Part shown: positions 1-12,900 of the stretch, piece after piece
How positions within the stretch are numbered: the stretch's first letter is position 1
Layout: each line of letters begins with the position of its first letter
Assembly: GCF_000003195.3 (NCBI RefSeq)
Contig: NC_012873.2
Coordinates: 24,587,317-24,651,316, forward strand
Direction: 5' to 3'
DNA: 64,000 bases
DNA from: Sorghum bicolor
Lineage: Eukaryota; Streptophyta; Magnoliopsida; Poales; Poaceae
Made by a program: the position numbers and the translations under genes
Notes under the pieces: model-generated
Seen by the model: only the letters and a program-made list of their open reading frames with translations
Database searches by the model: none
What the model was told of the DNA's origin: nothing

Positions 1-614
1 AATCCAGAGCGTAGTGCTCTACTTCTCTAATCGCTATCTAATCAATCCTCTAAACTTGAAGGATTAGGGAGTAGCTAATTCTAATTCTTTGTGGGAGAGA
101 AGTCCTAAAACCCTAACTTTGATGGCTACCTCTGATAATGATTTCTCCTCTTCTCTTCTCTCCCCTAGGGGTGGAGAGGCCTTGATTATATAGTCCTTTC
201 AAGTGAATTTGGGCCGTCGGATCAAACCGACATTGATCACATGGGTTTCCTTGATCCTTTAGGTTGGTGGAGCGTAATCCACAAGATGGGTCCTGATTGG
301 ACTCCAACTCAGGGCAGGCGCCCAAGGGGGGAGGGCGGGCGCCCTGCCCCCGAGCCCGATCGTCTTCCTGTTCGTTCCCGTGGCTTTTGGACTCTTCTCG
401 ATTGAGGAAAATTATGCGGCACATAATTATCTCGTTGTAAACATGACATGTTGGCCTTCTCTCCATATTTTCTGATAACCCCCTGCAAAAATAGATAAAC
501 ACCAAAGCTCGTGGAATTCTGTCAGATAAAACCCTAATTCTAGATGTTTGGTGCATATTGATCCTTTTCCATGTTTAGTTGATGGTTAAATTTAGTACTT
601 AAGGACCGTCGACA
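1..614 (-). repeat. E1 Athila-like element, 3' LTR (partial)
   Basis: This is the U5-side end in plus coordinates of the 3' LTR of a minus-strand element; the rest lies left of the window. Position 1 aligns with 15703 and position 614 with 16316 of the complete partner LTR with no net length change, and the edge ends in GTCGACA against GTCAACA in the partner. By eye the two copies differ at about 6% of positions, so this is an older insertion. ORFs read from it are chance frames. Seen directly: the duplication and the terminus. Inferred: orientation, from PBS, PPT and coding order. Confidence 0.9.
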
Positions 615-629
615 AACTCCCCCAAGCTT
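615..629 (-). promoter_or_regulatory. E1 polypurine tract
   Basis: On the minus strand the 15 bases abutting the LTR read AAGCTTGGGGGAGTT. This is the purine-rich plus-strand primer expected next to a 3' LTR, and the same sequence abuts LTRs A and B further right. Confidence 0.8.
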
Positions 630-2141
630 ACTCTTTGCTCATCCCTGAGTAAATAGCTAAACTCAGACGAATTTGGAGTTGCTTTGATGTTTTCTTTCCT
701 ATCAAGCACACATGCTTTCACATAAAAATTCTTCCAGATTAGAGTGAAGTGTCATGGAGCTTAGTACCTGCACTTAAGTCTTAAGTAATCGAAAGACAAA
801 ATAATTAAGTCAAGCACTATTCCTCCTGCCTATACTTCACCTTTGTTCCAGAGTTTTTCATAAGTTTTCAAAAATAAAACTCAGAGTTCCTAGCAATAAT
901 TCTCTCAAGTCTCTCTATATGTGGTATTTGTGGATCCTTACCAAAATGTCACTTACCTATAGCTAATGGAATATTTAAGTGGAGCTCATAGGAGTGAAAA
1001 ACAGCTCATACATATGTTGTCTAATCGAGCCATGGATCCAAAGGAACTCAGCATTAAATCAAGATGTGCATGTGTGGTGGAGTAAATGATAGTAATGGTG
1101 AAAATATATAAGTGATAATAAAACTTACTTCTCATTGCTCCTCATATTGCTATCTCTCCTCTTCTTTGATCTTTGCTTTGGGAGAACATGGGTTATCTTT
1201 CTTTTTTTTCAGGTGGGTAGTAGACACCCCTAATTCTACTGTCGAACACTTGTCCATTTTTTCCGCTCAAGTCGGCATCTTTGTACCCCTAATTCTACTC
1301 CGGACACATGTCCATTTTTACCTGTCGTCTCACTCTTTTTCTTTCTTTTTCGAGGTTCCAGGCACTTGCCCCTTTTTATTACCTCGCATATTTTTGCATA
1401 ACCCATGCCTCTTCTGCATTGAATCTTTTTAGAGAGAGAGAATAACAACACTTGGGATAGTGAGTGATAATAATATTTTAGCAAATTTAAGGTAAGGTGG
1501 TGAATGGTGTAGTGGATGTGTGCAAGTGAATATCTTAATTTAACCACATGCAAAGCTCCTAAGGGTCTATACAGCTCGATCAAACTCAATGTGAATATAG
1601 TAAAAGATGTTATAGCAAGTATGGCTGTGGTAGGAATTTTGTTATGCTAGGAACTCGTCATGTGATTTGTAAGTTTTAAAAATAAATCTCCAGAACTTAG
1701 TGTAGTAGGAACAAGATAAACAGTAGCTCAAACTTTATATCTTGCCTTTCTCTTACCTAGACATTAGTTTTATGCTTCCCATAGATAGTAATTTCAGTTT
1801 TAGTAATTCATGGAAGAACTCTAATATAAAAGCTAGGTACTTGAAAGTAAGCAAACAGAGCAGCTGTTCATCATTTCCATCATCCATTTTTTGGTCTTTT
1901 ATATTTTTCTAGAGATTAAACTTAGCACGAAAAATAAAGCACACTTATCTACACACTCTTTTTATTTTGTTTTCATGTTTATAGAATGCAGTAAATTAAA
2001 GCAAGAAAATATTTATTGGGTTTTCTAAGTTTTTTTATTTAAAATAAAATATTAAAACAGAAAAGAATAAATAAGAAAAGCAAATAAACTCACTTGATAA
2101 AACGGGGTGGAACTCCCCCAAGCTGGATGTTGTTGTCGGTA
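630..2141 (-). other. E1 3' untranslated region
   Basis: This 1.5 kb holds no convincing ORF. It is AT-rich, with a pyrimidine-rich block (about 1200-1400) in which the phrase CCCCTAATTCTACT occurs twice in tandem context (about 1228 and 1288). The same block recurs once at about 39520-39640 and once at about 41855-41975 in the 3' regions of the A-B-C complex, showing that the two elements are relatives. Confidence 0.6.
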
Positions 2142-3726
2142 TTACCCAATGTTCCAAAATCGCATCATGGTTGTGATGTTGACATTCATCGTCGTGGTGT
2201 CTTGTCTCAGTTCTTGTACTGCAGTGGCGTGGTCCTGGTTCCATTTTTGTTGCTGTTCCAAGAGTCGTCCATGTTCCGCTTGCGTATTCTGGATGTCGAG
2301 GAGAGTGTTGTCGGTACGGGTGAAGAAAGCGCCGGCCTCTTGGTAGTAGTTGTTCGTGAAAGCGTAGGAGGCGTCGGAATATCGTCCTGCATCGAATTGG
2401 GGCAGATGTCTGGATCCTGAAGCTCCATATGGATCAGTGGAGTACCTGCCCATATTAAAAGGCGGGTTTGTCCACTGGTTATCTTGGCCCTCCGGCCATG
2501 TCTCCTGTGTTGGCTCTTGTGGTTGTGCATGTCGAACCCATGGGTCTCGAAGGACTCGGGGGTTGTAGTCGTAAAAATGCAGGTGCGCTGCTTCTTCTGG
2601 CCCGGGATCAGCTCCATACCAGGTGCGTTCTTGATGGGTGGTCATCCTTTTAGATGTCACTCGCTGTGGAGCTCTCTGGTTTACCGATGTTACTGCAATC
2701 TCAATCATAAAATTTTGAACAACATAGAGGCCAAGGTTCGGGTTAGATAACCGAATCTTGCCTTTATTATCATATAGCATATACATTATATTCTCCTCTT
2801 TTTTCAACATCCGAGCTTGCCTAAATGTGTCATAGCCATGATAAATTCGTAACACATCTATGAATTCCAATGATGAATTTTTTAGTAAATGAAGATTAGA
2901 GGCTAGACGAGCGATAAGTGAAGTACATCCTACTGGTCCCTGAAGACTAGGTATACTAAGCCAATGAGAAACCAAAAGTGTAACAGGTGAAGTGGGTACT
3001 TTATTTATAGCAGCATATAAAAGTCGCAAATCTCCTACTCTTACTTTTCTAATATCGTCACGATGGAAAAGATTGTACCCAAGCCATTTGTGGAACATCC
3101 TAAGAGTGGTGTGTTCCATGTCACTGGTTCAGGCTTGAATATAAAAATTATCTCTAGATATCTCTCTCCAGAACTGGTGTCTCTAAAAATTAGGTAGGTC
3201 GGAGTCAATGTTCAAGAGGCATCTTGAAGAGAAACCAAGATGGTCACTCAATTCTCTCTAAGACAACAAAATGTCCTGTTTGAACATCCGAAAAAACAAT
3301 TACCACCTCATAATATTGTAAAGTGCAAAGAAATTCAAGGGTGAGAAGACGGGAACCCAGCTCAGTTATGTTCCAAAAATTTGTCCAACCTAACATCTGG
3401 AAAATTAAGTCGAATTCAGTATCCGTACCTGTTTCTTGTAGCAAGATTGGATCTAGAGTAGGGGTGTCAATGAAATCTTTGTTCTTTAGTTGCTGGTAAA
3501 CTTCCTTTTCACTGCGGGTCTTTAGTCCAAGGTCTCCTATCTTGAGAAGGACCTTGACTTGCTGATGAGATGAAAATGACGGAGCTTGTGTAGGCGTTGG
3601 GTCGACGATCATCTCTGACGGGTGCGAGGAGTGTCGGGATGAACTCCTCGTACCTATGTTCTTGAGAGCTTTCCCTGCGTTCTTCACCTTCTTGAACATC
3701 CTGCAGACAAAAGTTGACACACACAC
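2142..3726 (-). pseudogene. E1 env-position ORF, ATHILA ORF-1-like, broken
   Basis: Two minus-strand ORFs (3726-3244, 160 aa; 3119-2142, 325 aa) form one decayed gene. The first ends after a segment containing LGWTNFWNITELGSRLLTLE. The second contains RMFHKWLGYNLFHRDD, VRVGDLRLLYA and CTSLIARLASNLHLL. These resemble the conserved domain of plant Athila 'ORF-1' proteins (PF03078-like, recognised by eye). Between them the reading continues in the second frame through LSDHLGF and FWREIS, with two in-frame stops (about 3203 and 3129), so at least one frameshift and two stops break the gene. The C-terminal third is Q/N/Y-rich and ends in a possible coiled coil (LLEQQQKWNQDHATAVQEL). It lies after protease and before the PPT, the position where Athila elements carry env-like ORFs. 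No signal peptide or membrane segment is evident. The function is unknown. Confidence 0.6.
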
Positions 3727-4576
3727 AACTAATGGAAAATGTGAGAGAAAATGTTAGTGGTCAACTGTCCGGGATGTCAGTAGTCTAGGGGTTAGTCGTT
3801 CAAGACAAGTTTTAATTTTGGCAGCACCTCCCCCTAAACAACTTTTACTTCCGCTTTGGACAGCGGGATCACTACTTACTAGGTGAAACTCACTCTCTCA
3901 CTCAAAAACTACCAACTTCTTTCCCACTCTTCTCTTCCTGTCTTCTCCCTTCTTACTTCACTACAAGAGCTCCTTCTCTGGAAACTGAAACTTATGTGGT
4001 TTTCTGGGAGGCTTGTGTGATGGAGATGGAGGTAGGAGGTGGCAATTTACAGGAGGAAGAGGGGACAGGGCGGGTGCCCTCTATAGGTGGGCGGGCGCCC
4101 ACTTGTGATGCCCATCCTGGCTGCCCTTTCTCCACTCCCTCCTTTGCTTAACTCTTACGCAAAATAATAGATCATGGGTGGTGGTTGGTCGGTGGAGAAG
4201 TGCTGGTGAGTGGAGTTATGTTGGTGGATCAAATAATGTGATGGGATGTGTGTGAAGCATGGTGTATGATATGTGGGACCCAAGGAGTGTGGGTCATGCT
4301 TCTAGAAGGTTGCTATAATTAAATATAGTGCAGGAAAATCTATGAGAATTATAACTTATTGAAATGATAATGGAAAAATATTTTTTTGCCTCCACAATAA
4401 TTATTTATACCATAAATATTATTTATATGGGGCTTTTCATTATTGTAATAATGCTGTGAATAAATATGACTAATGCAATAATTAAATATGAGAGATTTAA
4501 TAATGCGGATAAATACCGATTTACCTCCCGAAGAGAGTTTGAGATTTTTGGTCCCCCAAGCTGGACCTCCAAACTT
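3727..4576 (-). other. E1 spacer between protease and env-position ORF
   Basis: No coding sequence is visible in 850 bp. In an autonomous Ty3/gypsy element RT, RNase H and integrase would lie here after protease. No trace of RT (YVDD-like), RNase H or integrase motifs is seen, so pol has been lost or was never present in this subfamily. Confidence 0.55.
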
Positions 4577-5131
4577 TTAATCTTCTGAATTACCTTCCTC
4601 TAGAGATGGTGTCTCCAGTGGTTCTTCTTCATGAAATTCCTTCACTGTGGAGTCTCTCTCTAGTCTGGGTTTGAATGTGAAGTGTTCTTCTTTTCCGTTT
4701 ATGCTGAACTTGATTTCTCCTTTCCCGACATCAATGTGGGCATTGGCAGAGCTCAGAAATGGCCTTCCAAGGATGATGGATACTTTTGAGTCAGGACTCA
4801 CGTCCAGTACCACGAAGTCTACTGGCACTAGGAAATCTCTTACCTTGACTGGAATGTTTTTGGTGATGCCCAACGGGTGTCGAACTGATTGATCTGCTAG
4901 TTGCAGGCACATTGATGTTGGTTCTAGGGTCGTATGCTCAAGCTTTTTGTAGACTGATGCTGGCATCACACTGACACTTGCTCCAAGATCACAGAGTGTA
5001 TTGTTGAAGTGTTCGTTTCCGATTGAGCAATCAATAGTGGGACATCCGAGATCTTTCTTCTTCTTTGGTGGTTTATTGAGGATGGCCCCACTACATTCTT
5101 TTGTCAGCTTGATAACCTCAGTGGTGGGCAA
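4577..5131 (-). pseudogene. E1 retropepsin (aspartic protease) domain
   Basis: A 184-codon open segment with the retropepsin features of the Athila/Tat branch. The active-site region reads LCDLGASVSVMP (Asp-Leu-Gly in place of Asp-Thr/Ser-Gly, usual for this branch), followed by QLADQSVRHPLG, PVDFVVLDV and the second conserved motif ILGRPFL. It processes the Gag polyprotein inside the particle. The segment is open, but it is out of frame with gag upstream (which stops at 5383) and no RT follows. The N-terminal boundary is arbitrary because an in-frame ATG is not evident, and KPPKKKKDLG precedes the domain. It is classed as pseudogene because its parent polyprotein is broken. Confidence 0.75.
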
Positions 5132-5382
5132 TGGTCTCTTCTTGTTACGAATATCTCTGGTGTACTTTGCATATGTAGGTACTTGTATGGCATCAAGTAG
5201 AGGTATGTTGACATATAATTTCTGAATGACCTATACAAACTTACCAAACTGCTCATCCGACTGCAGTCCTCTGTTTCTTGTGGGAAATGGCAAATAGTTG
5301 GTGTTGTAAAAATCTTTCCTCATTTCTCCAGTTCTTGGTGGTTGTAGCAGATCTTCTGCTTCAACTGGGCTTTCTTCTTCTA

Positions 5383-6311
5383 TCAGTGCTGGTTGCACTG
5401 ATGCTGATGTTCTTTGTTTCTCTTTTGAGTATGGGGGATCCCTGGTAGCTTTGCCTCCACTAGTGCAGCAGCTAGCTTTATTAATTTAAGCTCTACCCTT
5501 TTATTAAGAGTGTTTTGCTCATCAAAGGCAGTTAATAGAAAATCCATTTTATTGTGTATATCTTTTAGAGATGATTCATTTGTGTCTAGCCTTTGTTTAA
5601 CTTCATCATTAATTTCGGTTTGTTGAGCAATTATCTCTTTTAATGAAAGTTGCTTGAAAGTATTACCTGAATTCATACCTTTGCTATTGGGTTGACTCAA
5701 GGTAGGCTGATATTTGTATGCTGTCTCAATGGCCCTTTGATCTTCTTTGAACCTGGCCCTCTGGTCAATCCAATGGAGCACATTTTCCATCTTGGTTGAT
5801 AATGCATTTACTTCTTCTAGTATTTCTTCAGTTTGATGACATTGTTGAGCTTCATCTTGGAACCAGCTTTGGTTTTCTGCTATCTTATCCAAAAGTATCT
5901 CTGCTTTTCCAATTGTAAGCTCCAAGAATGATCCTTTAGCAGATGCATCTAGGCACTCATGAGCCTTCTGGGTTAATCCATGGTAGAAGGTCTGCATAAG
6001 TAACCATGTGGCCATTCCATGGTGAGGACAATCTGATATGTATCCTTGAAAACGCTTCCATGCTTCTCAAATGGTTTCTGTCTTCTGCTATTGGAAACTG
6101 ACAATATTTCCTCTTAAGGCAGTTGTTTTGCCTATAGGGAAAAACTTTGATAGAAAGGCATCTGACAAGTTCGTCCAGTTGTTGATGTTATCTTGATGAA
6201 TGTAGAACCACTTCCTCGCCTTCCCTTCTAGTGAGAATGGAAAGAGGCGAAGCAGTATGACGTCTTTGTCGACTCCATTGATGTGGATTGTGCTTCCAAT
6301 CTCTAAGAAAT
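5383..6311 (-). pseudogene. E1 gag, 3' portion
   Basis: The minus-strand reading resumes at the solo-LTR junction with FLEIGSTIHINGV, then LRLFPFSLEGKARKWFY and LSKFFPIGKT. This is the retrotransposon Gag capsid core (PF03732-like), continuing to CPHHGMATWLLMQTFYHGL. In-frame stops near 6087 and 6062-6016 break it. A region of helical, charged residues follows to the stop at 5383 (LDKIAENQSWF, LSTKMENVLHWIDQRARF). No CCHC zinc knuckle is visible. The 5' part of the same gene lies at 14315-14485 on the other side of the insertion. It would have formed virus-like-particle capsid. Confidence 0.75.
6307..6311. repeat. Target-site duplication GAAAT, left of solo LTR 1
   Basis: GAAAT occurs here and again at 14315-14319, directly flanking the LTR inserted in E1 gag. 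Confidence 0.85.
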
Positions 6312-9300
6312 TATAACACTCCAAAATTTTTAATTTTGGATTGTTATTAGAAAACACTAAATTAAATAAGGATTTAAAATTTTTCTAAAATATTACAAGA
6401 TTTTTATTAATTACTGTTATTATAAAATGAGAAAAATATGAAATTTTAAAACTTTTATTAAATTAAGTGGTGAGTGTTTTATTTGATGTGTGTTTTGTGC
6501 CCTAGTTTTGTTTGGCTTGTCTCAGAAAAATGAATTATAAAATTTCTAGCGAGCCACATTTAGTCTCTTTTGGTTTTCAGAAAAATAAAACTCCAAAAGC
6601 CCTATTTAAAATCTAGTTCAAATTTGAGTTGAGAAACAATTTAAAAATGTGTTATTAGGAAAATATGTTTTGTTTCCAAAAGTAGGAAAGAAAACAATTC
6701 TTAAAATAACCCCAAATTAATAAATCAAATTTTTGTTTATAAATGTGTTGAAAACTTTGGTTTAAACCCTTGTTAAATAAAAAGAAGAAGGCTTTTCCTT
6801 TTGCTTGTGTCGGCTCCATTTCTTTCTGGCCTAGCAACGCGCAGCAGCTGGCCCAACTCCCCCCCTCTCGCGCGCAGCTGCCCGCGTGGGCCGCGGCCCA
6901 TCCCGCACCCCCGCGCCCATGTCGCTGACCTGTGGGCCCCACCTGCCAGCCAGCGCTCGCAGTCGCTGCCACCGCGGCCCCATGCGTCAGTCATCATCCC
7001 CAACCTCCGCCCGCATTGCGCGGGAGCCGCCACAGCCGTTTGATCCGAGTCCAAGCATGCCCCACGAGGTTCGTCGGCCTATGAAGGCCCTTACCCTAGA
7101 ACGCCGCAGCCCCCGTTCAACCCTAAGGCAGCAGCCGCCGCCTCTCGTGCCCTAGCAGTGCACCGCCATTGCCGCACCGAGGAGCTCGAGCCACCGCCGT
7201 CGATCTCTCGCACCGACGCGTCTCACCGAAGAAAAACCGTTCCCTGAGCTTTGCAGCGAGGTGGGGATCCCAACGGTACCTTTCCCTCCCTATCTCTCCC
7301 TTCCTTTCACGCGGATGATCTCGCCGCAGTTTCGCCATCGGCGTCGAGCCGCCCCACCGCACAGCCCGTCCTCCCCGGCCCTACTTCCGCGCAGCCATCG
7401 CGCGCACCGCGCTCGCCTCAGCCCGCGCAACACGCCCGTGCCCTCGCCATCGTTTCCCGTGCTCCATAGCGCTGCGGAGCAAGCTCGCCGCGAGGCCGGC
7501 CATGGCGCCGCCGCGGCCAGCCCTGCCGCCGCGCGCACCCGCCCGGTCCCGGCCGCGGTCCGCCGTGGACCGCAGTCCAGTGCCCCCACGCGGCCGGTCC
7601 ACCATGGACCCGGCCCACGCCACACCCGCGCCCCCCCGGTCCACCATGGACCGGTGGACCACCGCCCCTCGCGCGCTCCACAGCCCACCGTGGACCGGGC
7701 CACTCCCAAGCCGACGCGTGGCCAGCCGGGCTGGCCATCCCGTGCTGCATCTGGCCCTTTTGCAAAAAGGCCGTCGGCCTTTATAGTATTTAACCCGCAG
7801 TCCACTGCCTTTCAAAAATTATTAGAAATAAGTCCTATTTTTAGCAGTCTAGCCCCTGGATCCGTTGGTATTCGTAGATTTAGTCCAAAATGCTTTTAAA
7901 ATTCAGTTTTAATTATTTAAATTACGAAAAATAGTTCTGCTCATTCATAGTTTTGCCACAGACCTAGTTTCGGCCATAGAATCCGCGTTTTAACTCTGTT
8001 TGAGCCCGTTCTTGTCGCGTTAGGTTCGTATCGACATAAACTACACATTATTAACAATGTTCACCATGTTTGACACTTTTAGATTTCACCACAAATGTTA
8101 TTTTGTAAATGCTTATTCAATAATCGTTGAAGTCAAAAGCAACTTAGGGGTTAATAAATCTCTGATCTTTTTCATAAAATAAGTATTAGTATGTTCTATG
8201 CCATCTTTAATGCCTTTTTAGTTGTGATCCACTTAATCTAATCTTATTTCATAAATGCTCTGTTTAACGTGTCTCAAATTCTTTGTTTTCTAATTATAAA
8301 TAGTAAACTGACTTAAGTGATGAAGAATGGTTTGTAATTAGGTTATGACTAAAGTTTAACTCCAACTTTTATAATTATTTATAATTTGGTCAACTCAACT
8401 TTCCGATATTTCTTTGAATAATCCATCACCTGTTTTCTTAAAACACGACCAACGTATAGTTGTCTTCTCCGTTTCACTCCGACCCTCGAAAGTCGTGTCC
8501 GATCAACGATAGCTCCGTTCTCAATCGTTTTTGCGTTGTCACGATCGTAGCAGTAAGTCGTGTCGTTTATTGTGCTATTCTTTTCAAAGCTTTTCTTTTG
8601 ATTTATGCTTGTTCTTAGTCGTGATTGTTTGTTTGTCTGTTTGTGTTGCTTGGTTGCTACGAGTAGAGGAAGCCTGGTTCGTCAACAGTGAAGATCAGGA
8701 GCTGAGGACCGACAGTCGAAGCAGAAGATAGAGATCTGGAAGATGGGAACCAAGGACTTCAGAGCATATATACGCTGGGAATAAAGGCAAGTGCAGACAC
8801 CGTTTGATCATTTTGAACCTACTCATTAATATCATTTACTTTACATGCATGTGTCCAATGAATGCAAACCCTAAGGACATGACTAGTTTTACTTACCATT
8901 CCTTGTTCACCTAGGGTTATGTATATGGGTAGTCTAGGCTATACTAGGTTTGCTTAACTGCTCTACTCATCTTACACACATGCTTAAACAAGAATTACTC
9001 TCTGCTTAACTTGATGCTTAAACTGTGCTGAATCTTTGGTCACTGCGGTGATGGCGATGTTGGATGCTTACGAGCATCGTGATGATGGTGGTGACAGGGG
9101 GAGCAGGTACTGTTGGTGGTCCGGTTTGTCGGGCGTACCCGTCTCTGCTCTCCGTGAGGACTTAGTTAGGGAGCGGCCCCCTGGGACATACAGTGCAGCT
9201 CCAAGCTATATGGCTCTGGCTTGACTAATTAGCAGGACCTCCGCTAGTAGGGTGTTACTTTCCGGGTAGGCATGAGGAAGTAACTTGGGTAATGAATATT

Positions 9301-9914
9301 AAGTTAGCAGCTGCTCGGTACGCCATGGCTATGGGTATCGACTGTCGAGCGCCCCGGCGAAAACTTGCGAGTGGAATCCTATTAGTTAGACCCTGTGAAA
9401 GGTCTCGTAGTGAGACCCTGCCTGCTCACCTTGGCAGTGTTTTGGGGAGTCATGACCCCGAGCAAATGGGAATCAGAACTTGGAGTGAACGTGAACACCT
9501 CTGCAGAGTGTAAAACTGATATATCAGTCGTGCTCACGGTCACGATCGGCCCAGACCCTCACTTGATGAGCAAATTAGACTCACTGGATACTTGGAGATG
9601 GAACTTAGCGAGGTTGCTACCTCATGTTTTGGCAGAATGGCTATTCCGTGTTGGCAGGATTGCTATCCTGTGTTAATAATTGGGGTTAATCCCTGGACTA
9701 CTATGATTATTAGGATAGTCATTTAAAAGATGCTAATTACTACTTACACTAATTAAGGGTTGGGTTTATGCTACTCACAATTCGTAGTAGGTTGTTCTAA
9801 TAATAGTCATAATTAAAAGTGATCAACTAAAATGCTATCGCAGTCAAACCAAGTCAGCTTTACCTTGTTTTAAGCCTTGCATGTCATTACTTTCCGTCTG
9901 TGCTTGCTGAGTTC

Positions 9915-9919
9915 GACAT
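9915..9919. repeat. Target-site duplication GACAT, left of solo LTR 2
   Basis: GACAT is repeated at 13980-13984 and flanks solo LTR 2 exactly. Confidence 0.9.
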
Positions 9920-12900
9920 TGTGGCAGAACCCCCTAAGTGTTTGGGCCCACCGGCACCTGCCATTGTCCTAAGGACCTCTGACGGTGATGCCGGGAGTCC
10001 TCCCACTTTAGAAGTCCGATGAGCATTGCTGGGCGCTCATTCCACTGCTACCTGTGGCGTACCAAGCTGGCTCGTCCTGACCACTGGTAATGGTCAAACA
10101 ACGAGAACTGTTTCTTCTCGCCCTTACAGGATAGCAAGTGGCCACCTTAACACTAGGATCATTCGTTGCGAAGATAAAGCAGTAACTCAACGACACAAGA
10201 CCAAAATAATATTTCAGAGTGAAACAGCGGAAGTATTACATAACTTAATTTACAAAAGGAGTTATTCCAAATAGTAGAGTGTTATTACAAGCCTGGTCCA
10301 GCGGAGCAACTGAAACTTTAGTATAGACAGAACAAATTTACAGACCCTGCCCATGGGTCACGCTCACTCTTCTTCGTCGTCAACCTCGACGACGGTCACA
10401 CAACAGGGTCCGAAACAAGTCGGCTCCTGTGCTTCACCTGCAACAGGGGTATTGAAACCCTGAGTACGGGAGTACTCAACAAGACTTACCCGATGGGAAA
10501 AGAGGAGAACTTAGGGATGCAGGCTTAGGGTAGACAAGGGGTGGCTGAGCAAGGAGCCAAAGTGTTTTGCGTAAAAAGCTTACTAGTAGTGCATCCTTAT
10601 TTTCAAGTTTTACCCACGAATTCCTCCCTCGCAGAGGCCGAGGAGTTCAGGACAGGCTAACTGGTTGTTCCTCACAGACGAATCCGTGAGTTCCTAGTCC
10701 TATCTTAAAGTAATAGTTATTGATGGCCATAGCTTCATGTCGCTATGAGTCCGGGAATTGGGATCCGAACCTCATGAGACATTTTCCCCTTTCTCATTTT
10801 ATCACTTAGTTGCATATTTAACTACGATGAGGGTCGAAGGAATTGAGTCTCCCAATCGGGGAGCAACGACGATTCGAATCGCTTAGCAATCCAGCTGGAG
10901 TTCCTAACCACCCGACATATGTAGAACCAAATCTTGCATATGTCAACCCAAATCAAGCTCTCCCCAAATCTGACCAGGTTCGCGGCACCCGAGAGCACAG
11001 TACTCCACCATCCTACAGCCGATCTAGATGTTTTCCGGTCATCTCAGATCCGTAAGGTGGGTACACACTACTCTCGCCATCTTTCCACTCCCAGTGCGCG
11101 AGTAGCTGTTCGCGTCGAGAGATCACAAGACCGGGCTTACTGAGGGTAAGCGGTTAGTACTATAAATTCTCAACCCAGCAGGCCATCAACGGAACGGTCC
11201 TTAATCAACACAGTCGGAGACACTACTTTAAGACTCCATTCTTAGAGCAAGTCCACCGACCGGTCTCAAATTGAAACATCATTGATCATAAGTGTATCCC
11301 ACAACAACCCTTCAAACTTTCTTGTTTAAAAACCTATCTAGTAGCAGGGCTAAGCATCGCTACGCAGTTTTAAAATAAAACAGGTGTCAAGGACAGGATA
11401 CAGATATCAAGGTAGTAAATGCAGCAAGTAGGTTAACCCAATTCTCAACTACCTAATGCAGCATTTTCAATTCATAAGTGATAAAAGATTTAAAACATCC
11501 AAGGAGGGGTTAATGCATCCGGGGCTTGCCTTGGTTGCAGGGCAGAGAGGGACCCTCGGAGACTTCCCAAGTCTCGGATCCGACTTCCTCGAACGGAGCA
11601 CCGACCTCGGGGTTCGGTTCAATGGGCGCTCCTTCGGTCACGGACACTATACGCAACATGATGAATGCTTATGATATGCGTATGACAAATATGCAAGAAG
11701 GGCCAAATCGAGTACAACTCGCCTTCTTGATGCAATACAGAATTATCACTAAATAAAGTTGCTTAATAACTTAATGTTTTTACCCAAGAGGTTGCATCTG
11801 TAAACTAAGACTTTATTTAATTCATACTTATCTTAAATTAGTTAATTATTAATCCTAATTACCTTAATTAACTCTTAATTAATTACTAATGACAGTAATT
11901 AAGCATTAAGGCTAAACAATAATTAAATGCCAAAGGTCATTAGGGTTAATGACCTCAGGTCATCACACAATCCAAAATCACTCAACCCTAATTATGAGGA
12001 TCTAAATAATCACTATTTAATTATTTTGGAATTATTATTTAAGTGCTAAATAAGGGTTTATTAATATTTTAAACAAACATTATCCAAATGCCACCAAATT
12101 TTGTGTGGAGCCAGGGAATAATATTCAGAGGCTCCCCACAATTTTTGGTGATTTTTGGACATACAATTAAATTATTAAAAATCATACAAGTTTTATTTGC
12201 TAATTAAAAGGGCCAATTTTTATATCCTTGCAAACTATTAGAAAGCAGAACCTAGTATTTTTCTTGGATCCTACATATTTCAGAGAGTTTATACAAAAAT
12301 TCTCATTATTTTTGGATCAGCACAGAATTCACCATTCAAATTCAAACATTAAGCACTTTTAAACAAAAAGAAAAAAAAGAAAAGGGCACTGTGCCACGCT
12401 GGCGGCCCGCTGGGATCCGGCCCAAGTCGGCCCGAGAGTGCTCTCCCGCGTGGACCGCGCGCGCGCTCTCTCTCACGCGGCTACTGACGGGCGGGACCCG
12501 CCCGTCAGAGGCGTCTTCAACCTCCCACCACCGCTCCGGTGAGCTCCGGCTCCGCGCCGGTGAGCTCCCGGCCTGCGCGGCGGGGTGGGTTAGCATCTCC
12601 GGCGTCTCACGCAACCTCTAGGACACACGAGACCACCTCTACTCCCTCCTACCCTCCCTGTCCACGCTCATGGCGGATGGCCGCCGCGGCCGAGCCAACG
12701 CCGGCCGCCTCAGGCGAGTAGAGCGTGAAGTAAGCGGCGCAACAGCACCAGAAGCTCACCGTGACTTCAACGAAGCAAGAAACAGCAGCGAGGAGGCGCG
12801 GGGTGAAGCTGGCCACGGTGAAGTGCTCCCGGCGGCGCTTTGGCCGGAGTTGGAAGGAAATGGCTCGGTAGAGGGCGCGGGTGGGTTATAGCTTGTGCGT

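Noticed and set aside
113..556. 147-codon minus ORF similar to ones at 15911-16258, 38523-38735 and 40837-41070
   Set aside because: All sit at equivalent places in related LTRs; similarity reflects the LTR, with frames broken differently in each copy.
7261..7899. Long ORFs on both strands in a GC-rich block
   Set aside because: They lie inside solo LTR 1. High GC removes stop codons by chance, frames are open on both strands, residues are Pro/Arg/Ala-rich and no domain is visible.
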